From the NCBI RefSeq assembly GCF_009796865.1, contig NZ_CP047028.1:3719742-3783741 (forward strand): a DNA stretch of 64,000 nt, in the 5' to 3' direction. A program made the translations under genes and the position numbers. This document shows, one piece after another, positions 39,412 through 48,974 of this stretch. The stretch comes from Formosa sp. L2A11. GTDB lineage: Bacteria; Bacteroidota; Bacteroidia; Flavobacteriales; Flavobacteriaceae. A model generated the notes under the pieces. That model saw nothing but the letters and a program-made list of their open reading frames with translations. It made no database searches and was not told the DNA's origin. Positions within the stretch are counted from its first letter, which is position 1; each line of letters opens with the position of its first letter.

Positions 39412-41001
39412 ATGGAATTTTTAAATGCGACTTACTTAGCTCTTTTTGTAATAATTTGTATCGGTTTTATTATCGGTAATATTAAAATTAAGGGTATTTC
39501 TCTGGATGTATCGGCAATTATTTTTGTTGCGTTACTTTTTGGCCATTTTGGAGTCGAACTGCCTGATATATTACAAAAAATAGGATTAATATTATTTATC
39601 TATACCATAGGTTTACAGGCTGGACCTGGATTTTTTGAATCTTTTAAAGAACAAGGTAAAAATCTTGTTGTACTTTCTGCCATTGTTATTTTTACAGCAG
39701 CTTTAATTACATTCTTATCTATTCAATTTTTAGGAATTGATAAATCTATCGCTATAGGATTAATGGCTGGTGCTTTAACAAGTACACCTGGTTTAGCTAC
39801 CGCTATAGATGTTACACATTCTCCCTTAGCTTCAATTGGTTATGGTATTGCTTATCCTTTTGGAGTCATTGGTGTTATTTTATTTGTAAAATTATACCCT
39901 AAACTTTTCAGAATCGATATTTCTAAAGAAGAAGCAGATTATGAACAAAAAGTAAACGGACATTTCGATATCATTACAAGATGTAATTTTGAAGTAGAAA
40001 ACGAAGGAGCTATAGATAGAACTATTGCTGAACTAAAAGTTAGATCGATGACAAAAGGTGTTATCTCTAGAGTACAGCATAACAACAAAGCATTTGTACC
40101 TACAAAAACAACTGTTTTACACAAAGGAGACTATATAAGAGTGGTTGGAACAGAAGAAGCCTTAAGACGTGTAGAACTTCTAATTGGTCCAAAAGTAGAT
40201 ATTCAAATCTCTTTAGGTGAAGATTTTGTAGTACAATCTTATTTAATGACAAAAACCTCTCTAGTAAATAAAACATTAGGAGAATTAAACTTAAAAGATA
40301 ACTTTAATGCTACTATTACTAGAATAAGAAGAAGTGGTATAGATTTATCTCCTAACACGACATTAAGACTTCAAATTGGAGATAAATTAATGATTTCTAG
40401 CCAGAAAAGTTGTACTTCACAAATATCAAGACTTATAGGTGATAATAAAAGTAAACTTTCAGACACAGACTTTTTCCCATTAGCTTTAGGTATTGTTATT
40501 GGTATTTTTGTTGGAGGTGTATCGCTTTCTTTCGGAGATTCTTTTAGTTTTAACTTAGGTCTTACTGGTGGTGTACTTATTGTAGCCATGATTTTAGGAC
40601 GCTTAGGAAAAACAGGAAATGTACTTTGGGTTATGAGTGGTAACTCTAACCAATTATTAAGACAATTCGGACTGATGCTATTCTTAGCAGTGGTTGGAAC
40701 AAATGCAGGAGCAACTTTAGTTGAAACCTATTCTCAATACGGAATTAAATTATTTTTAATTGGAGGTTTAATAACTTTTATCCCTATGGTTTTAGCGACT
40801 ATTGTAGCTCGTATGTTTTTTAAGATAAATATACTAACCTTATTAGGGACATTAACAGGTTCTATGACAAGTACTCCTGGTTTAGCTGCTGTAGACACTA
40901 TGACAACTACAGACGCACCTTCTGTAGCTTATGCAACAGTTTATCCTATTGCTATGGTATTACTTATTATATGTGCGCAAATACTAGGATTAATCTTTTA
41001 A
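39412..41001 (+). CDS. AspT/YidE-type putative transporter with two RCK_C domains
   Basis: The protein has 529 residues. Two blocks of about five membrane segments (residues 1-170 and 360-529) contain the twin AspT/YidE/YbjL duplication motif, TSTPGLATAIDV in the first and TSTPGLAAVDTM in the second. Between them lie two cytoplasmic TrkA_C (RCK_C) domains (about 190-350). Members such as AspT exchange aspartate and alanine; YidE and YbjL have no proven substrate, so the cargo here is open. It is a single-gene unit with promoter and shared terminator. Confidence 0.9.
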   Translation: MEFLNATYLALFVIICIGFIIGNIKIKGISLDVSAIIFVALLFGHFGVELPDILQKIGLILFIYTIGLQAGPGFFESFKEQGKNLVVLSAIVIFTAALITFLSIQFLGIDKSIAIGLMAGALTSTPGLATAIDVTHSPLASIGYGIAYPFGVIGVILFVKLYPKLFRIDISKEEADYEQKVNGHFDIITRCNFEVENEGAIDRTIAELKVRSMTKGVISRVQHNNKAFVPTKTTVLHKGDYIRVVGTEEALRRVELLIGPKVDIQISLGEDFVVQSYLMTKTSLVNKTLGELNLKDNFNATITRIRRSGIDLSPNTTLRLQIGDKLMISSQKSCTSQISRLIGDNKSKLSDTDFFPLALGIVIGIFVGGVSLSFGDSFSFNLGLTGGVLIVAMILGRLGKTGNVLWVMSGNSNQLLRQFGLMLFLAVVGTNAGATLVETYSQYGIKLFLIGGLITFIPMVLATIVARMFFKINILTLLGTLTGSMTSTPGLAAVDTMTTTDAPSVAYATVYPIAMVLLIICAQILGLIF

Positions 41002-41053
41002 ATAGCACAAAAGAAACAATATCTTTTACTTCTTGTAAGTAAATATAAGACAT

Positions 41054-41083
41054 AAAAAAACCAGCATAAAGCTGGTTTTTTTT
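41054..41083. terminator. Bidirectional Rho-independent terminator
   Basis: The stem AAAAAACCAGC pairs with GCTGGTTTTTT around an ATAAA loop, with A-run on the left and T-run on the right. It serves the transporter (plus) and the response regulator (minus), which converge here. Confidence 0.9.
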
Positions 41084-41101
41084 ATATCTATATGGTAAAT
41101 A

Positions 41102-41815
41102 TTATGACTTTTGGATGTTAATTACCAAACGGAAACCTTCACCATGAATGTTTAAAATTTCAACATTAGGATCTCCTTTTAAGTACTTACGTAATTTAGC
41201 AATATATACATCCATACTACGAGAAGTGAAATAATTATCGTCTCTCCATATTTTTGTTAATGCTAATTCTCTAGGCATTAAATCATTTTCATGTAAAGCT
41301 AACAAACGTAATAATTCGTTTTCTTTAGGTGATAATTTAATAGGCTCTTCGTCATTTAATTTTAAGAATCTTAATTTAGAGTTTAAATCAAAATTACCAA
41401 TCTTAAATTCGAATTGTTTACTATCTGTAACCGTTTCTGAAGCCTTACGTTGAATGATTGCATGAATCTTCATTAATAACACTTCACTATCAAAAGGCTT
41501 GTTTAAATAGTCGTCTGCTCCTACTTTATATCCTCTTAACACATCTTCTTTCATTGCTTTTGCAGTTAAAAAGATAATAGGCACTTCTGTATTTTTTTCT
41601 CTAATTTCTTTAGCTAAAGTAAAACCATCTTTATAAGGCATCATGACATCAAGAATACACAAATCGAAATCGTCCTTCTTAAACTTTTCGAAGCCTTCCA
41701 TACCATTTTTAGCATGGGTAACATCGTAATCGTTCATGGTTAAATAATCTTTAAGAACAGTTCCAAAATTTGGATCATCCTCTACTAATAAAATTTTCTT
41801 ATGTTGCTCGCTCAT
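41102..41815 (-). CDS. rprY: OmpR-family response regulator (RprY-like)
   Basis: The protein has 237 residues. The receiver domain (about 6-120) has the acidic pair E12-D13-D14 and the phosphoacceptor D56 in LDVMMP, with T/K in FLTAKAM. The C-terminal winged helix (about 140-233) is of the Trans_reg_C type. It is separated by four bases from the sensor kinase and shares its operon. The arrangement resembles RprX/RprY of Bacteroides; the name is by similarity of type only, and the signal and targets are unknown. Confidence 0.9.
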   Translation of the reverse strand: MSEQHKKILLVEDDPNFGTVLKDYLTMNDYDVTHAKNGMEGFEKFKKDDFDLCILDVMMPYKDGFTLAKEIREKNTEVPIIFLTAKAMKEDVLRGYKVGADDYLNKPFDSEVLLMKIHAIIQRKASETVTDSKQFEFKIGNFDLNSKLRFLKLNDEEPIKLSPKENELLRLLALHENDLMPRELALTKIWRDDNYFTSRSMDVYIAKLRKYLKGDPNVEILNIHGEGFRLVINIQKS

Positions 41816-41819
41816 AACA

Positions 41820-43394
41820 TTATGATATTAATGGAAGTTTAACAATAAATGTGCTTCCTTTTCCTTTCTCACTTTCTACCGAAATATGACCTTGATGATC
41901 ATCTACTATTCGTTTAACATATGCAAGGCCAAGACCATGTCCTTTTACATTATGTATGTTTCCAGTGTGTTCTCTATAAAATTTCTCAAAAACTCTTTTT
42001 TGAGCGGCTTTACTCATTCCGCTTCCTTGGTCTTTTATTTTTAATAAAATACTATTCCCAATATGTTCTGTATACACATCTATTTTTGGTGCATCAGGAG
42101 AATACTTTATTGCATTATCCAGCATATTAACTATAACATTTGTAAAGTGTGTTTCGCTTGCTAATACAGAAGACTTATCGGCATCTAAATGTAATTTTAT
42201 AAAACCTTGTCTATCTTCTACTATTAATTCTACGTGAGTCATAGCATCTTCTACTAAGTCGTGCAAGTCTACCCTATCCTTACTAATATTTAGTTCGTTT
42301 TTTTCAAGTTTAGATATTCTTAACACATTTTCTACATGTGCATGCATACGCTTATTCTCTTCCTTAATCATTCTAAGGTAACGCATTACCTTCTCTTTAT
42401 CATCAATAATCTTCGGATTTTTTATCGCATCCAAAGCTAAATTAATTGTTGCTATAGGTGTTTTAAACTCATGCGTCATGTTATTAATGAAATCATTTTT
42501 AATTTCAGAAATTTTACGCTGTTTTACTAACTGGTATAAAGCACTTGTGTATGCAATAATAATAATTGATGTAAATATGAAAGATAACAACATCATACCA
42601 ACAACAGACGACATAATAAACTTATTTCGTTCTGGAAAGTTTACTAATAATCTGAAATTATTCTGACTATTATCGTTTTGAAAAATGGGTATACTAAACG
42701 TTTTATCTTCTTTCAATTCGAAACCATCACTTTGTACTTTGGTTGCTAAATCGTTACTATAAATTGCAAATTCGTAATCTATATCTATATTATCTTCATG
42801 AAGTTTTTTCGATAATAATCGTTTTATTTCTTCACTTTTAACACGTTTATAAATTGGTGTCCTACTGGTAAGCACCTTAAATGCTTCTTCAAAACTCTGC
42901 TTTTCTGCTTCATTAAATCGTCCAATATTCGAAATACTCAAAACTGGATTAACATTTACATTGTTTTCTAAAACACTTTTATTACTATACACTTTAGTTT
43001 CAGACTGACCTATAATACGTTTAATATTAATACTATCTAAACCTATGTCAAAGATCGATGATGATAACTTATAGTTTTGTTCTAAAATACCACTTCTATA
43101 AATTAAAGTTTCGTCTGTACTTTCGTTTTGCTGATTTAATAAAAGTTGCGTGATTGCTATAGTATCTGCTTCCTTTTTTTGATCGACTAAACGTTGAAAC
43201 TTTTTAAAGTATTTATTTAATTCGCGTTCCTCGATATCTTTAGAAACAAAACTTAATGCTTTCTTTACATTAAACGTAAATTGCTTCTCTTCATTCTTTA
43301 CAGAATCACTAATATATCGAGCTTGTACAAAGATTATTCCTACCAGAGATAAACTCATTAAAACTACTAGCAATATAAATAACTTCTTACTCAT
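41820..43394 (-). CDS. rprX: Sensor histidine kinase (RprX-like)
   Basis: The protein has 524 residues. Membrane segments lie at about residues 4-24 and 265-290, leaving a periplasmic sensor of about 240 residues without a recognised fold. The phosphorylated histidine is H308 in NNMTHEFKTP. The ATP-binding domain shows N (NMLDNAIKY), G1 (DQGSGM), and G2 (GHGLGL) boxes. The gene starts only four bases after a TAnnTTTG element, so the mRNA is predicted to be leaderless. Its response regulator follows directly. Confidence 0.92.
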   Translation of the reverse strand: MSKKLFILLVVLMSLSLVGIIFVQARYISDSVKNEEKQFTFNVKKALSFVSKDIEERELNKYFKKFQRLVDQKKEADTIAITQLLLNQQNESTDETLIYRSGILEQNYKLSSSIFDIGLDSINIKRIIGQSETKVYSNKSVLENNVNVNPVLSISNIGRFNEAEKQSFEEAFKVLTSRTPIYKRVKSEEIKRLLSKKLHEDNIDIDYEFAIYSNDLATKVQSDGFELKEDKTFSIPIFQNDNSQNNFRLLVNFPERNKFIMSSVVGMMLLSFIFTSIIIIAYTSALYQLVKQRKISEIKNDFINNMTHEFKTPIATINLALDAIKNPKIIDDKEKVMRYLRMIKEENKRMHAHVENVLRISKLEKNELNISKDRVDLHDLVEDAMTHVELIVEDRQGFIKLHLDADKSSVLASETHFTNVIVNMLDNAIKYSPDAPKIDVYTEHIGNSILLKIKDQGSGMSKAAQKRVFEKFYREHTGNIHNVKGHGLGLAYVKRIVDDHQGHISVESEKGKGSTFIVKLPLIS

Positions 43395-43398
43395 CGGT

Positions 43399-43406
43399 CA
43401 AAATTA
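43399..43406 (-). promoter_or_regulatory. Promoter -7 element TAATTTTG for the sensor kinase operon
   Basis: Exact TAnnTTTG on the minus strand with four bases between it and the ATG at 43394. Confidence 0.55.
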
Positions 43407-43471
43407 GTATTTTAACATTTAGCTTTTTTAACATTTAACCTTACATTAACAGAATTGTTAAAATTGCTCTT

Positions 43472-44062
43472 TTATTTAATTTTATTAAGTATAGTAGTAT
43501 GAATATCTTCTACTTGCTGTTTCATATGCGCCATAGTATCATTTACAATAACATAGTCCGATTTAGCAATGCGCATAGCGTCTGTCCATTGTTGTTTCAT
43601 GATCGATTCTATTTTTTCAATCGTAGTCTCATCTCGTTTTAAAAGACGCTCCATTTTTGTCACTTTATCTAAAGTTACGGTTATTATTTGATTGCATAAT
43701 ACATCTGCATGACTTTCAAATAAAATAGCCGATTCTTTTAAAACATAAGGCGCTTCTTGATTATTTACCCAAGTCTTAAAATGTGCAGAAACTCTTGGGT
43801 GCACTATAGCATTCATTTGCTTTAATAAATCTTTATTATTAAAAATCGCATTAGAAATAAAAGGTTTATTTAGCGCATTATCTTGGTAAGCATTGGCTCC
43901 GAACAATATTATTAATTCCGATTTTATTTCAGGAGAAGTTACCATTAACAATTTTGCTTCATCGTCTGAAATATATGTAGGAACACCAAATGCATCATGA
44001 AATGCCTTTGCTACGGTAGATTTACCGCTTCCTATACCTCCTGTTAAACCAACTACTATCAT
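43472..44062 (-). CDS. coaE: Dephospho-CoA kinase
   Basis: CoaE phosphorylates dephospho-CoA in the last step of coenzyme A synthesis. The protein has 196 residues. The P-loop GGIGSGKS is at residues 8-15, and DDEAK and the lid arginines in KMERLLKRD are visible. Its start overlaps the stop of the YbbR-like gene by four bases (ATGA), so it is the last gene of a glycosyltransferase-ybbR-coaE operon. CoaBC, two steps earlier in the pathway, is encoded 6 kb away. Confidence 0.95.
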   Translation of the reverse strand: MIVVGLTGGIGSGKSTVAKAFHDAFGVPTYISDDEAKLLMVTSPEIKSELIILFGANAYQDNALNKPFISNAIFNNKDLLKQMNAIVHPRVSAHFKTWVNNQEAPYVLKESAILFESHADVLCNQIITVTLDKVTKMERLLKRDETTIEKIESIMKQQWTDAMRIAKSDYVIVNDTMAHMKQQVEDIHTTILNKIK

Positions 44063-45021
44063 TCTGAAATTATAAATTCTACTTTTTGATGAATTATTTT
44101 AGCACTCTTTACCGCTTCGGGTTGTGCTATAAGTTCTGGCACTAAATACGACTGATTGTCTACATGCTTATTATAATCGCATTCTACTTTAAAGTCTTTA
44201 GCTTGTACTTTATTAAATCCGCTTAAATTAGTGTAAAAAGACACCGAAACAGATTTCGGATAAAACTTTAAAGATAAATTAGAGGGCACATTTATCATGG
44301 TTACAGGAATATTAAAAGTGCCTTCTGTAAATTTTTCTACTTTTGCCTTTAAGCGTACTTTATGATGAGAAAATTTAATTAGTTTATTCTCTTTGGGCAA
44401 TTCCAATCTTATATTCTGATCGATGTCTAAATGTACATCTTCAAGCTCTAAAGACTTTGTTTTAATAGACGTTATACTATTAACTATTTTTTCTGGACCA
44501 ACAATATGTACGGTATCTGGAGTTATAGAAAACGCATGTAAAACATCAAAACCAGGACTAAATTTTATATTTTCTTCCAATACCACAGGAACATCTTTAG
44601 TGGCATTTTGATCGTATTTAAAAAGTAATGTATCTGGAAGGACACTTACAATTTCAATATCTTTATCGAACTGTTCATTAATTTTAGAATAAGATCTATG
44701 TGAACTCCACACAAAAGAAGAATCTGTTAGATGAAGTTTATCATTATAATCTAAAATTAAATCGGGTTTAGATATATAATATCTTAAAAACTTAAACCCG
44801 TATGTTTTAAGCGTAATATTCAATTTCTGGCTACTATCGTTTAAAATCACGTACGTTTCTGGTAGATTAATAGTTTCTACAGAAAATGTAATGGTATTAG
44901 AAAACGTTCTAGACAGTTTATTTAATACTAAAATGGTAAAAGACAATAACAGAAACAGTGCAAAAATGTTTATTTTCTTACTCTTTACAAATTTTAAAAA
45001 TCTTGATTTAATATCTTTCAT
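44059..45021 (-). CDS. YbbR-like domain protein
   Basis: The protein has 320 residues. One membrane segment (about 17-36) anchors it; the rest is beta-rich with at least two YbbR-like domains (for example VPVVLEENIKFSPGFDV and SITPDTVHIVGPE in the middle). Elsewhere YbbR-like proteins are linked to diadenylate cyclase, but no cyclase gene is next to it here. It overlaps both neighbours by four bases and is thus tightly coupled to coaE and the glycosyltransferase. The role is unknown. Confidence 0.85.
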   Translation of the reverse strand: MKDIKSRFLKFVKSKKINIFALFLLLSFTILVLNKLSRTFSNTITFSVETINLPETYVILNDSSQKLNITLKTYGFKFLRYYISKPDLILDYNDKLHLTDSSFVWSSHRSYSKINEQFDKDIEIVSVLPDTLLFKYDQNATKDVPVVLEENIKFSPGFDVLHAFSITPDTVHIVGPEKIVNSITSIKTKSLELEDVHLDIDQNIRLELPKENKLIKFSHHKVRLKAKVEKFTEGTFNIPVTMINVPSNLSLKFYPKSVSVSFYTNLSGFNKVQAKDFKVECDYNKHVDNQSYLVPELIAQPEAVKSAKIIHQKVEFIISE

Positions 45022-46028
45022 TTAGATAATTTAAAAAATAATTCGGGAAACACGCGTTCTGCGTCTTTTTTAAAAACATGAATTTTTAAAAACGATTTTA
45101 AAAATCCGTAGCCATAACCTATAAATTGAATAAAAATTGCAGGTATAGATAATACAGCAACTATTATATTTTTAGACTGAATTAACGCTAATAAAAAAGC
45201 CACTATAAAGTACAAAACATACCCCATTAATAGCCATTTAAACTGAAATATATTAGCTATAACAGAAAAAAGTAAGCCTAATATAAAGAGCGTAGGAAAC
45301 CAATACGTAATTTTTGCAGTTTGTGGATGCCAAAGATTTAAAATAGGACGAACCATTCCAAATTTATGTACTTGTTTGTAAAACTTAGACCATGATATGC
45401 GACGTTTATGATACACAAAAGCCTCTGAAATTAATTTGGTATTAAAACCAAGACCCCATAATCTAATAGATAAATCTGGATCTTCGCCTGGATGAATTGT
45501 CCCAAACCCTTTAGACGCTACAAAAGCTTTTTTAGATAAGCCCATATTAAAGCTTCTGGGCTGAAATTTCCCAACCTGATTTTTATGGCCACGAATTCCT
45601 CCAGTAGTAATAAAAGACGTCATTGAAAAATTAATGGCTTTTTGAAGATTTGTAAACGATGTATCTGCAGCATCTGGACCACCAAAACAATCTACAAATT
45701 CGGCACTTAAACTAGCATCTACTTGGTTTAAATAATTTGAAGGCAACACACAATCGGAATCGAGAATAATAAAATAATTTCCTTTTGCTTTTTGCATTCC
45801 GAAGTTTCTAGAATCGCCAGGACCAGAATTTTTTTTAAAAAAATAAGTAATATTTAGCTGGTCTTTAAAGGTATTTACAACTGTTTCTGAAGTCTTAGAA
45901 GACCCATCTTCAATAATTACAATTTCAAAATTTAAAGTCGTTTTTAGATTGACAAAACTAACAAGTAGTTCCTCAATTTCATCAGGACGATTATAAACAG
46001 GAATAATAAAAGAGTACTGTAAACGCAT
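45018..46028 (-). CDS. Family 2 glycosyltransferase, membrane-anchored
   Basis: The ATG at 46028 gives 336 residues. The GT-A domain starts with YSFIIPVYNRPDEIEELL. The metal-binding DxD is in ILDSDCVLP (about residue 98), and EDPDLSIRL and the acceptor-site region follow. Two or three membrane segments lie at about 235-300. The donor and acceptor are unknown; a role in surface polysaccharide is usual for such proteins. It is first in the operon with ybbR and coaE. Confidence 0.88.
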   Translation of the reverse strand: MRLQYSFIIPVYNRPDEIEELLVSFVNLKTTLNFEIVIIEDGSSKTSETVVNTFKDQLNITYFFKKNSGPGDSRNFGMQKAKGNYFIILDSDCVLPSNYLNQVDASLSAEFVDCFGGPDAADTSFTNLQKAINFSMTSFITTGGIRGHKNQVGKFQPRSFNMGLSKKAFVASKGFGTIHPGEDPDLSIRLWGLGFNTKLISEAFVYHKRRISWSKFYKQVHKFGMVRPILNLWHPQTAKITYWFPTLFILGLLFSVIANIFQFKWLLMGYVLYFIVAFLLALIQSKNIIVAVLSIPAIFIQFIGYGYGFLKSFLKIHVFKKDAERVFPELFFKLSK

Positions 46029-46031
46029 ACA

Positions 46032-46039
46032 CAAATGTA
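46032..46039 (-). promoter_or_regulatory. Promoter -7 element TACATTTG for the glycosyltransferase-ybbR-coaE operon
   Basis: Exact TAnnTTTG on the minus strand with three bases between it and the ATG at 46028. Confidence 0.55.
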
Positions 46040-46050
46040 GTTAAATGCAT

Positions 46051-46079
46051 AAAAAAAGCCGCCTTTTTAGGCAGCTTTT
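46051..46079 (-). terminator. Rho-independent terminator of fabI
   Basis: A stem of AAAAGC, one mismatch, GCC pairs with GGC, GCTTTT around a short T-rich loop; T-run on the minus strand. It lies 23 bp beyond the fabI stop, just upstream of the next promoter. Confidence 0.82.
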
Positions 46080-46102
46080 AAAAGACTTATAAAGGTCTAA
46101 TA

Positions 46103-46927
46103 TTATTTGTTCACAGATTCTACAAAAGCTTCCATAACTTCGTTACTTACACCCATATTACTAAATCCACCATCATTATATAAATTTTGTAAAGTCACGC
46201 GTTTAGTTAAATCACTAAACATAGCAACAGTATAGTTTGCACAGTCTGCTGCTGTTGCATTTCCAAGAGGCGACATTTTATCTGCATAAGCAATAAAACC
46301 ATCAAATCCTTTTACACCACTACCTGCTGTTGTAGGTGTTGGAGATTGCGAAATTGTATTTACTCTTACTTTTTTATCTTTTCCGAAGAAATATCCAAAA
46401 CTACGAGCAACACTTTCTAAATAGGCTTTATTCTCTGCCATATCGTTATAATCTGGGAATACACGTTGTGCAGCCATATAAGACAATGCAACAATACTTC
46501 CCCACTCGTTCATAGCATCTGCTTTATAAAGCGTTTGCATTACTTTATGAAAAGACATTGCAGAAACATCTGTTCCTTTTTTAGTGAATTCATAATTTTG
46601 ATCTGTATAATGTTTTCCTTTTCTAACATTTATAGACATCCCGATAGAATGTAAAACAAAATCAATTTTTCCGCCTAAAATCTCCATAGATTTTTCAACT
46701 AAATTTTGCAAATCTTCAACAGAAGTTGCGTCAGCAGGAATAATTTGAGAACCTGTTTTTTCTGCAAGCTCATTAATTTGTCCCATACGCATTGCAACTG
46801 GTGCATTGGTTAAAACAAACGTTCCGCCTTCTTCATGAACACGTTCTGCAGTTTTCCAAGCGATAGAGTTTTCATCTAATGCTCCAAAAATGATTCCTTT
46901 TTTTCCTTTTAATAAATTGTATGACAT
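46103..46927 (-). CDS. fabI: Enoyl-[acyl-carrier-protein] reductase [NADH] FabI
   Basis: FabI reduces enoyl-ACP in the last step of each fatty-acid elongation cycle. The protein has 274 residues. The nucleotide-binding segment GIIFGALDENSIAWKTA is at about 11-27. The FabI form of the catalytic pair, Y-x6-K, is Y160 and K167 in YNDMAENK, which separates it from ordinary short-chain dehydrogenases. It is a single-gene unit with a -7 element 51 bp upstream and its own terminator. Confidence 0.95.
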   Translation of the reverse strand: MSYNLLKGKKGIIFGALDENSIAWKTAERVHEEGGTFVLTNAPVAMRMGQINELAEKTGSQIIPADATSVEDLQNLVEKSMEILGGKIDFVLHSIGMSINVRKGKHYTDQNYEFTKKGTDVSAMSFHKVMQTLYKADAMNEWGSIVALSYMAAQRVFPDYNDMAENKAYLESVARSFGYFFGKDKKVRVNTISQSPTPTTAGSGVKGFDGFIAYADKMSPLGNATAADCANYTVAMFSDLTKRVTLQNLYNDGGFSNMGVSNEVMEAFVESVNK

Positions 46928-46977
46928 CTTTTTTAATTCTTATATTAACTTTGTCTAGGTCTATTTCCTAGGATGGT

Positions 46978-46985
46978 CAAAGTTA
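46978..46985 (-). promoter_or_regulatory. Promoter -7 element TAACTTTG for fabI
   Basis: Exact TAnnTTTG on the minus strand, 50 bp before the fabI ATG and 10 bp after the stop of the small ORF 46996-47256. Confidence 0.5.
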
Positions 46986-46995
46986 TGAAAACTTT

Positions 46996-47256
46996 TTATT
47001 CTATTAATAATTCATTGTTAGTAATAATCCTAACGCTTTTATACAGCCAATTATCACAATTACACACAATTACGCCATATTTATTGTTGTAATATTTTTC
47101 AGCTTCTTGTATAGTTGTGTTTAAAGGAAATACATAATCGGGAATACATTCTCCATTTTCTATAATTACGCTACAATTATCGCCGTCTAAATCACATCTT
47201 AAAAAAGAAGACGTACACAGAAAGACTAAATAGTGAATTACATTTTGCTTTATAAT
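46996..47256 (-). CDS. Small Cys-containing ORF directly downstream of recN (candidate gene, non-standard start)
   Basis: After the recN stop at 47260-47262 the same frame stays open for 87 codons. Its composition looks coding: an N-terminal hydrophobic stretch (VIHYLVFLCTSSFL), then CDLDGDNCSVIIENGEC, EAEKYYNNKYGVIVCNCDNW and an ILIE-like end; there are six cysteines in all. No ATG, GTG or TTG lies in frame. The likeliest start is ATT at 47254-47256 (or ATA just after), giving about 86 residues, perhaps with an export signal. It is probably transcribed with recN. I do not recognise the family. It could also be a gene that has lost its start codon. Confidence 0.5.
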   Translation of the reverse strand: MIKQNVIHYLVFLCTSSFLRCDLDGDNCSVIIENGECIPDYVFPLNTTIQEAEKYYNNKYGVIVCNCDNWLYKSVRIITNNELLIE

Positions 47257-47259
47257 AAA

Positions 47260-48915
47260 TTATTCATGCAAAAGTTGTTTTGCATGAGCAATTGCAGAAC
47301 TAGATAATTCTAACCCACCAAGCATTTGCGCTATTTCTACAACCCGTTCTTCTCCTTCAATTACAATTAAGTTTGTAGTTGTAACTTGGTTTATATCTTC
47401 TTTATAAACTTTTAAATGTGTATCTCCTTTTGCTGCAACTTGAGGTAAATGTGTAATTGCAAACACTTGCATGCTTTCACTCATGTGCTTCATGATTACT
47501 CCCATTTTATTAGAAATTTCACCAGAAACACCAGTATCAATCTCATCGAACATAATGGTTGGTAGCTGTATATATTTTGAAAGTACAGATTTTATAGCCA
47601 ACATAATTCGAGATAATTCTCCTCCAGAAGCGGCTTTGTTTAATGCTTTAAATGTACCACCTTTATTTGCTGAAAACAGAAATTGTAAATCGTCTTTTCC
47701 GTTTGAATGAAATTCTGAAGCCACTTTTAATGTAATTTGAAACTGTGCATTTGGCATACCTAAATCTGCCAATAATGTTTCTAATTGCGATTTTAAAACA
47801 GGTATAACTTCAGAACGTTTAGCATGAATGGTTTTAGCTAAAGCATTTAAAGCCTTTTCTTGTTTACCAATTTCTGTTTTTAACTTCTTGATGTTTTTAT
47901 CTAAATTTTCGGTTATCCCTACTTTTTCGTCTAAAGCATTCTGAATATCTATAAGTTCTGAAATGGTTGAAACAAAGTGTTTATTCTTTAAATTATGTAG
48001 TAACTGCAATCTTGTATTTACAACCTCTAATCGGGCTGGATCTGCTTCAAGTGCATCTTCAGAAGCTTCTATCTCTGTAAAGATATCATACAACTCAATT
48101 AAATTACTATCAATCCTATCGTACAATTCTTTGTAATTCTTAGAGAATGAAGCAATCTTACTGAAGTTAGATTTTATTTCGGTAAGAATAGCTAGACCTC
48201 CTATTTGTTCATCATTTAATAATTGATGAGAGGCTCCTAACTTTTCTTTAATCGCTTCAATATTATCAAGCGTTTCGTATTCTTCTTCTAACTTTTCAAA
48301 TTCACCATCTACTAATTTAGCATCGATTAATTCTTGAAGTAAAAAAGAATTGTATTCGTGTTCTTTATTCGCTTCGGCTTGAAAATCTTGTAATTTTTTT
48401 AATTCTTTCTGAACCGACTTATATGTTTTTAAGTACCCTTTATATTCTACTAAAGGTTCTTCTACTTTTGCCAATGCATCTATAACCTGAAACTGAAAGG
48501 CATCGTCGGTAAGTTGCATGGTTTGGTGCTGCGAATGAATATCTATTAAACGTTCTCCTAATGCTTGCAAACTACTTACCGTTACTGGAGAATCGTTTAC
48601 AAAGGCACGCGATTTACCTGAAGGTAAAATTTCACGTCTTATAATAGTATGTGTTTCAAAATCCAGATCTTCTTGTTCGTAAATAGGTTCTAAATTATAA
48701 TTTGAAACATCGAAAACAGCTTCAATAATACATTTTTGAGAATCGTCTTTTAAAGAAGATAAATCGGCGCGCTTACCTAAAATTAAAGATAATGCACCTA
48801 ATAAAATAGATTTTCCTGCTCCGGTTTCTCCGGTAATTATGGTAAAACCAGTATTAAAATCTGCCTGTAAATCATCGATTAAGGCATAGTTTTTTATAGA
48901 TAGAGATGTTAGCAA
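47260..48915 (-). CDS. recN: DNA repair protein RecN
   Basis: RecN is an SMC-like ATPase acting in double-strand break repair. The protein has 551 residues. Walker A GETGAGKS is at residues 29-36. The coiled-coil arms run from about 150 to 380, and the C-terminal half has the signature ASGGELSRIMLA and Walker B TIMFDEIDTG. The start is TTG at 48915 (MLTSLSIKNYALID); no ATG fits. The end HAKQLLHE is the normal C-terminus. Confidence 0.95.
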   Translation of the reverse strand: MLTSLSIKNYALIDDLQADFNTGFTIITGETGAGKSILLGALSLILGKRADLSSLKDDSQKCIIEAVFDVSNYNLEPIYEQEDLDFETHTIIRREILPSGKSRAFVNDSPVTVSSLQALGERLIDIHSQHQTMQLTDDAFQFQVIDALAKVEEPLVEYKGYLKTYKSVQKELKKLQDFQAEANKEHEYNSFLLQELIDAKLVDGEFEKLEEEYETLDNIEAIKEKLGASHQLLNDEQIGGLAILTEIKSNFSKIASFSKNYKELYDRIDSNLIELYDIFTEIEASEDALEADPARLEVVNTRLQLLHNLKNKHFVSTISELIDIQNALDEKVGITENLDKNIKKLKTEIGKQEKALNALAKTIHAKRSEVIPVLKSQLETLLADLGMPNAQFQITLKVASEFHSNGKDDLQFLFSANKGGTFKALNKAASGGELSRIMLAIKSVLSKYIQLPTIMFDEIDTGVSGEISNKMGVIMKHMSESMQVFAITHLPQVAAKGDTHLKVYKEDINQVTTTNLIVIEGEERVVEIAQMLGGLELSSSAIAHAKQLLHE

Positions 48916-48943
48916 TGTAATTAAGTGCTTTAGATTTGTAAAT

Positions 48944-48951
48944 CAAAGATA
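48944..48951 (-). promoter_or_regulatory. Promoter -7 element TATCTTTG for recN
   Basis: Exact TAnnTTTG on the minus strand, 28 bp before the TTG start of recN. Confidence 0.5.
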
Positions 48952-48974
48952 ATTTAGATTTAAGTCGTAATCAA

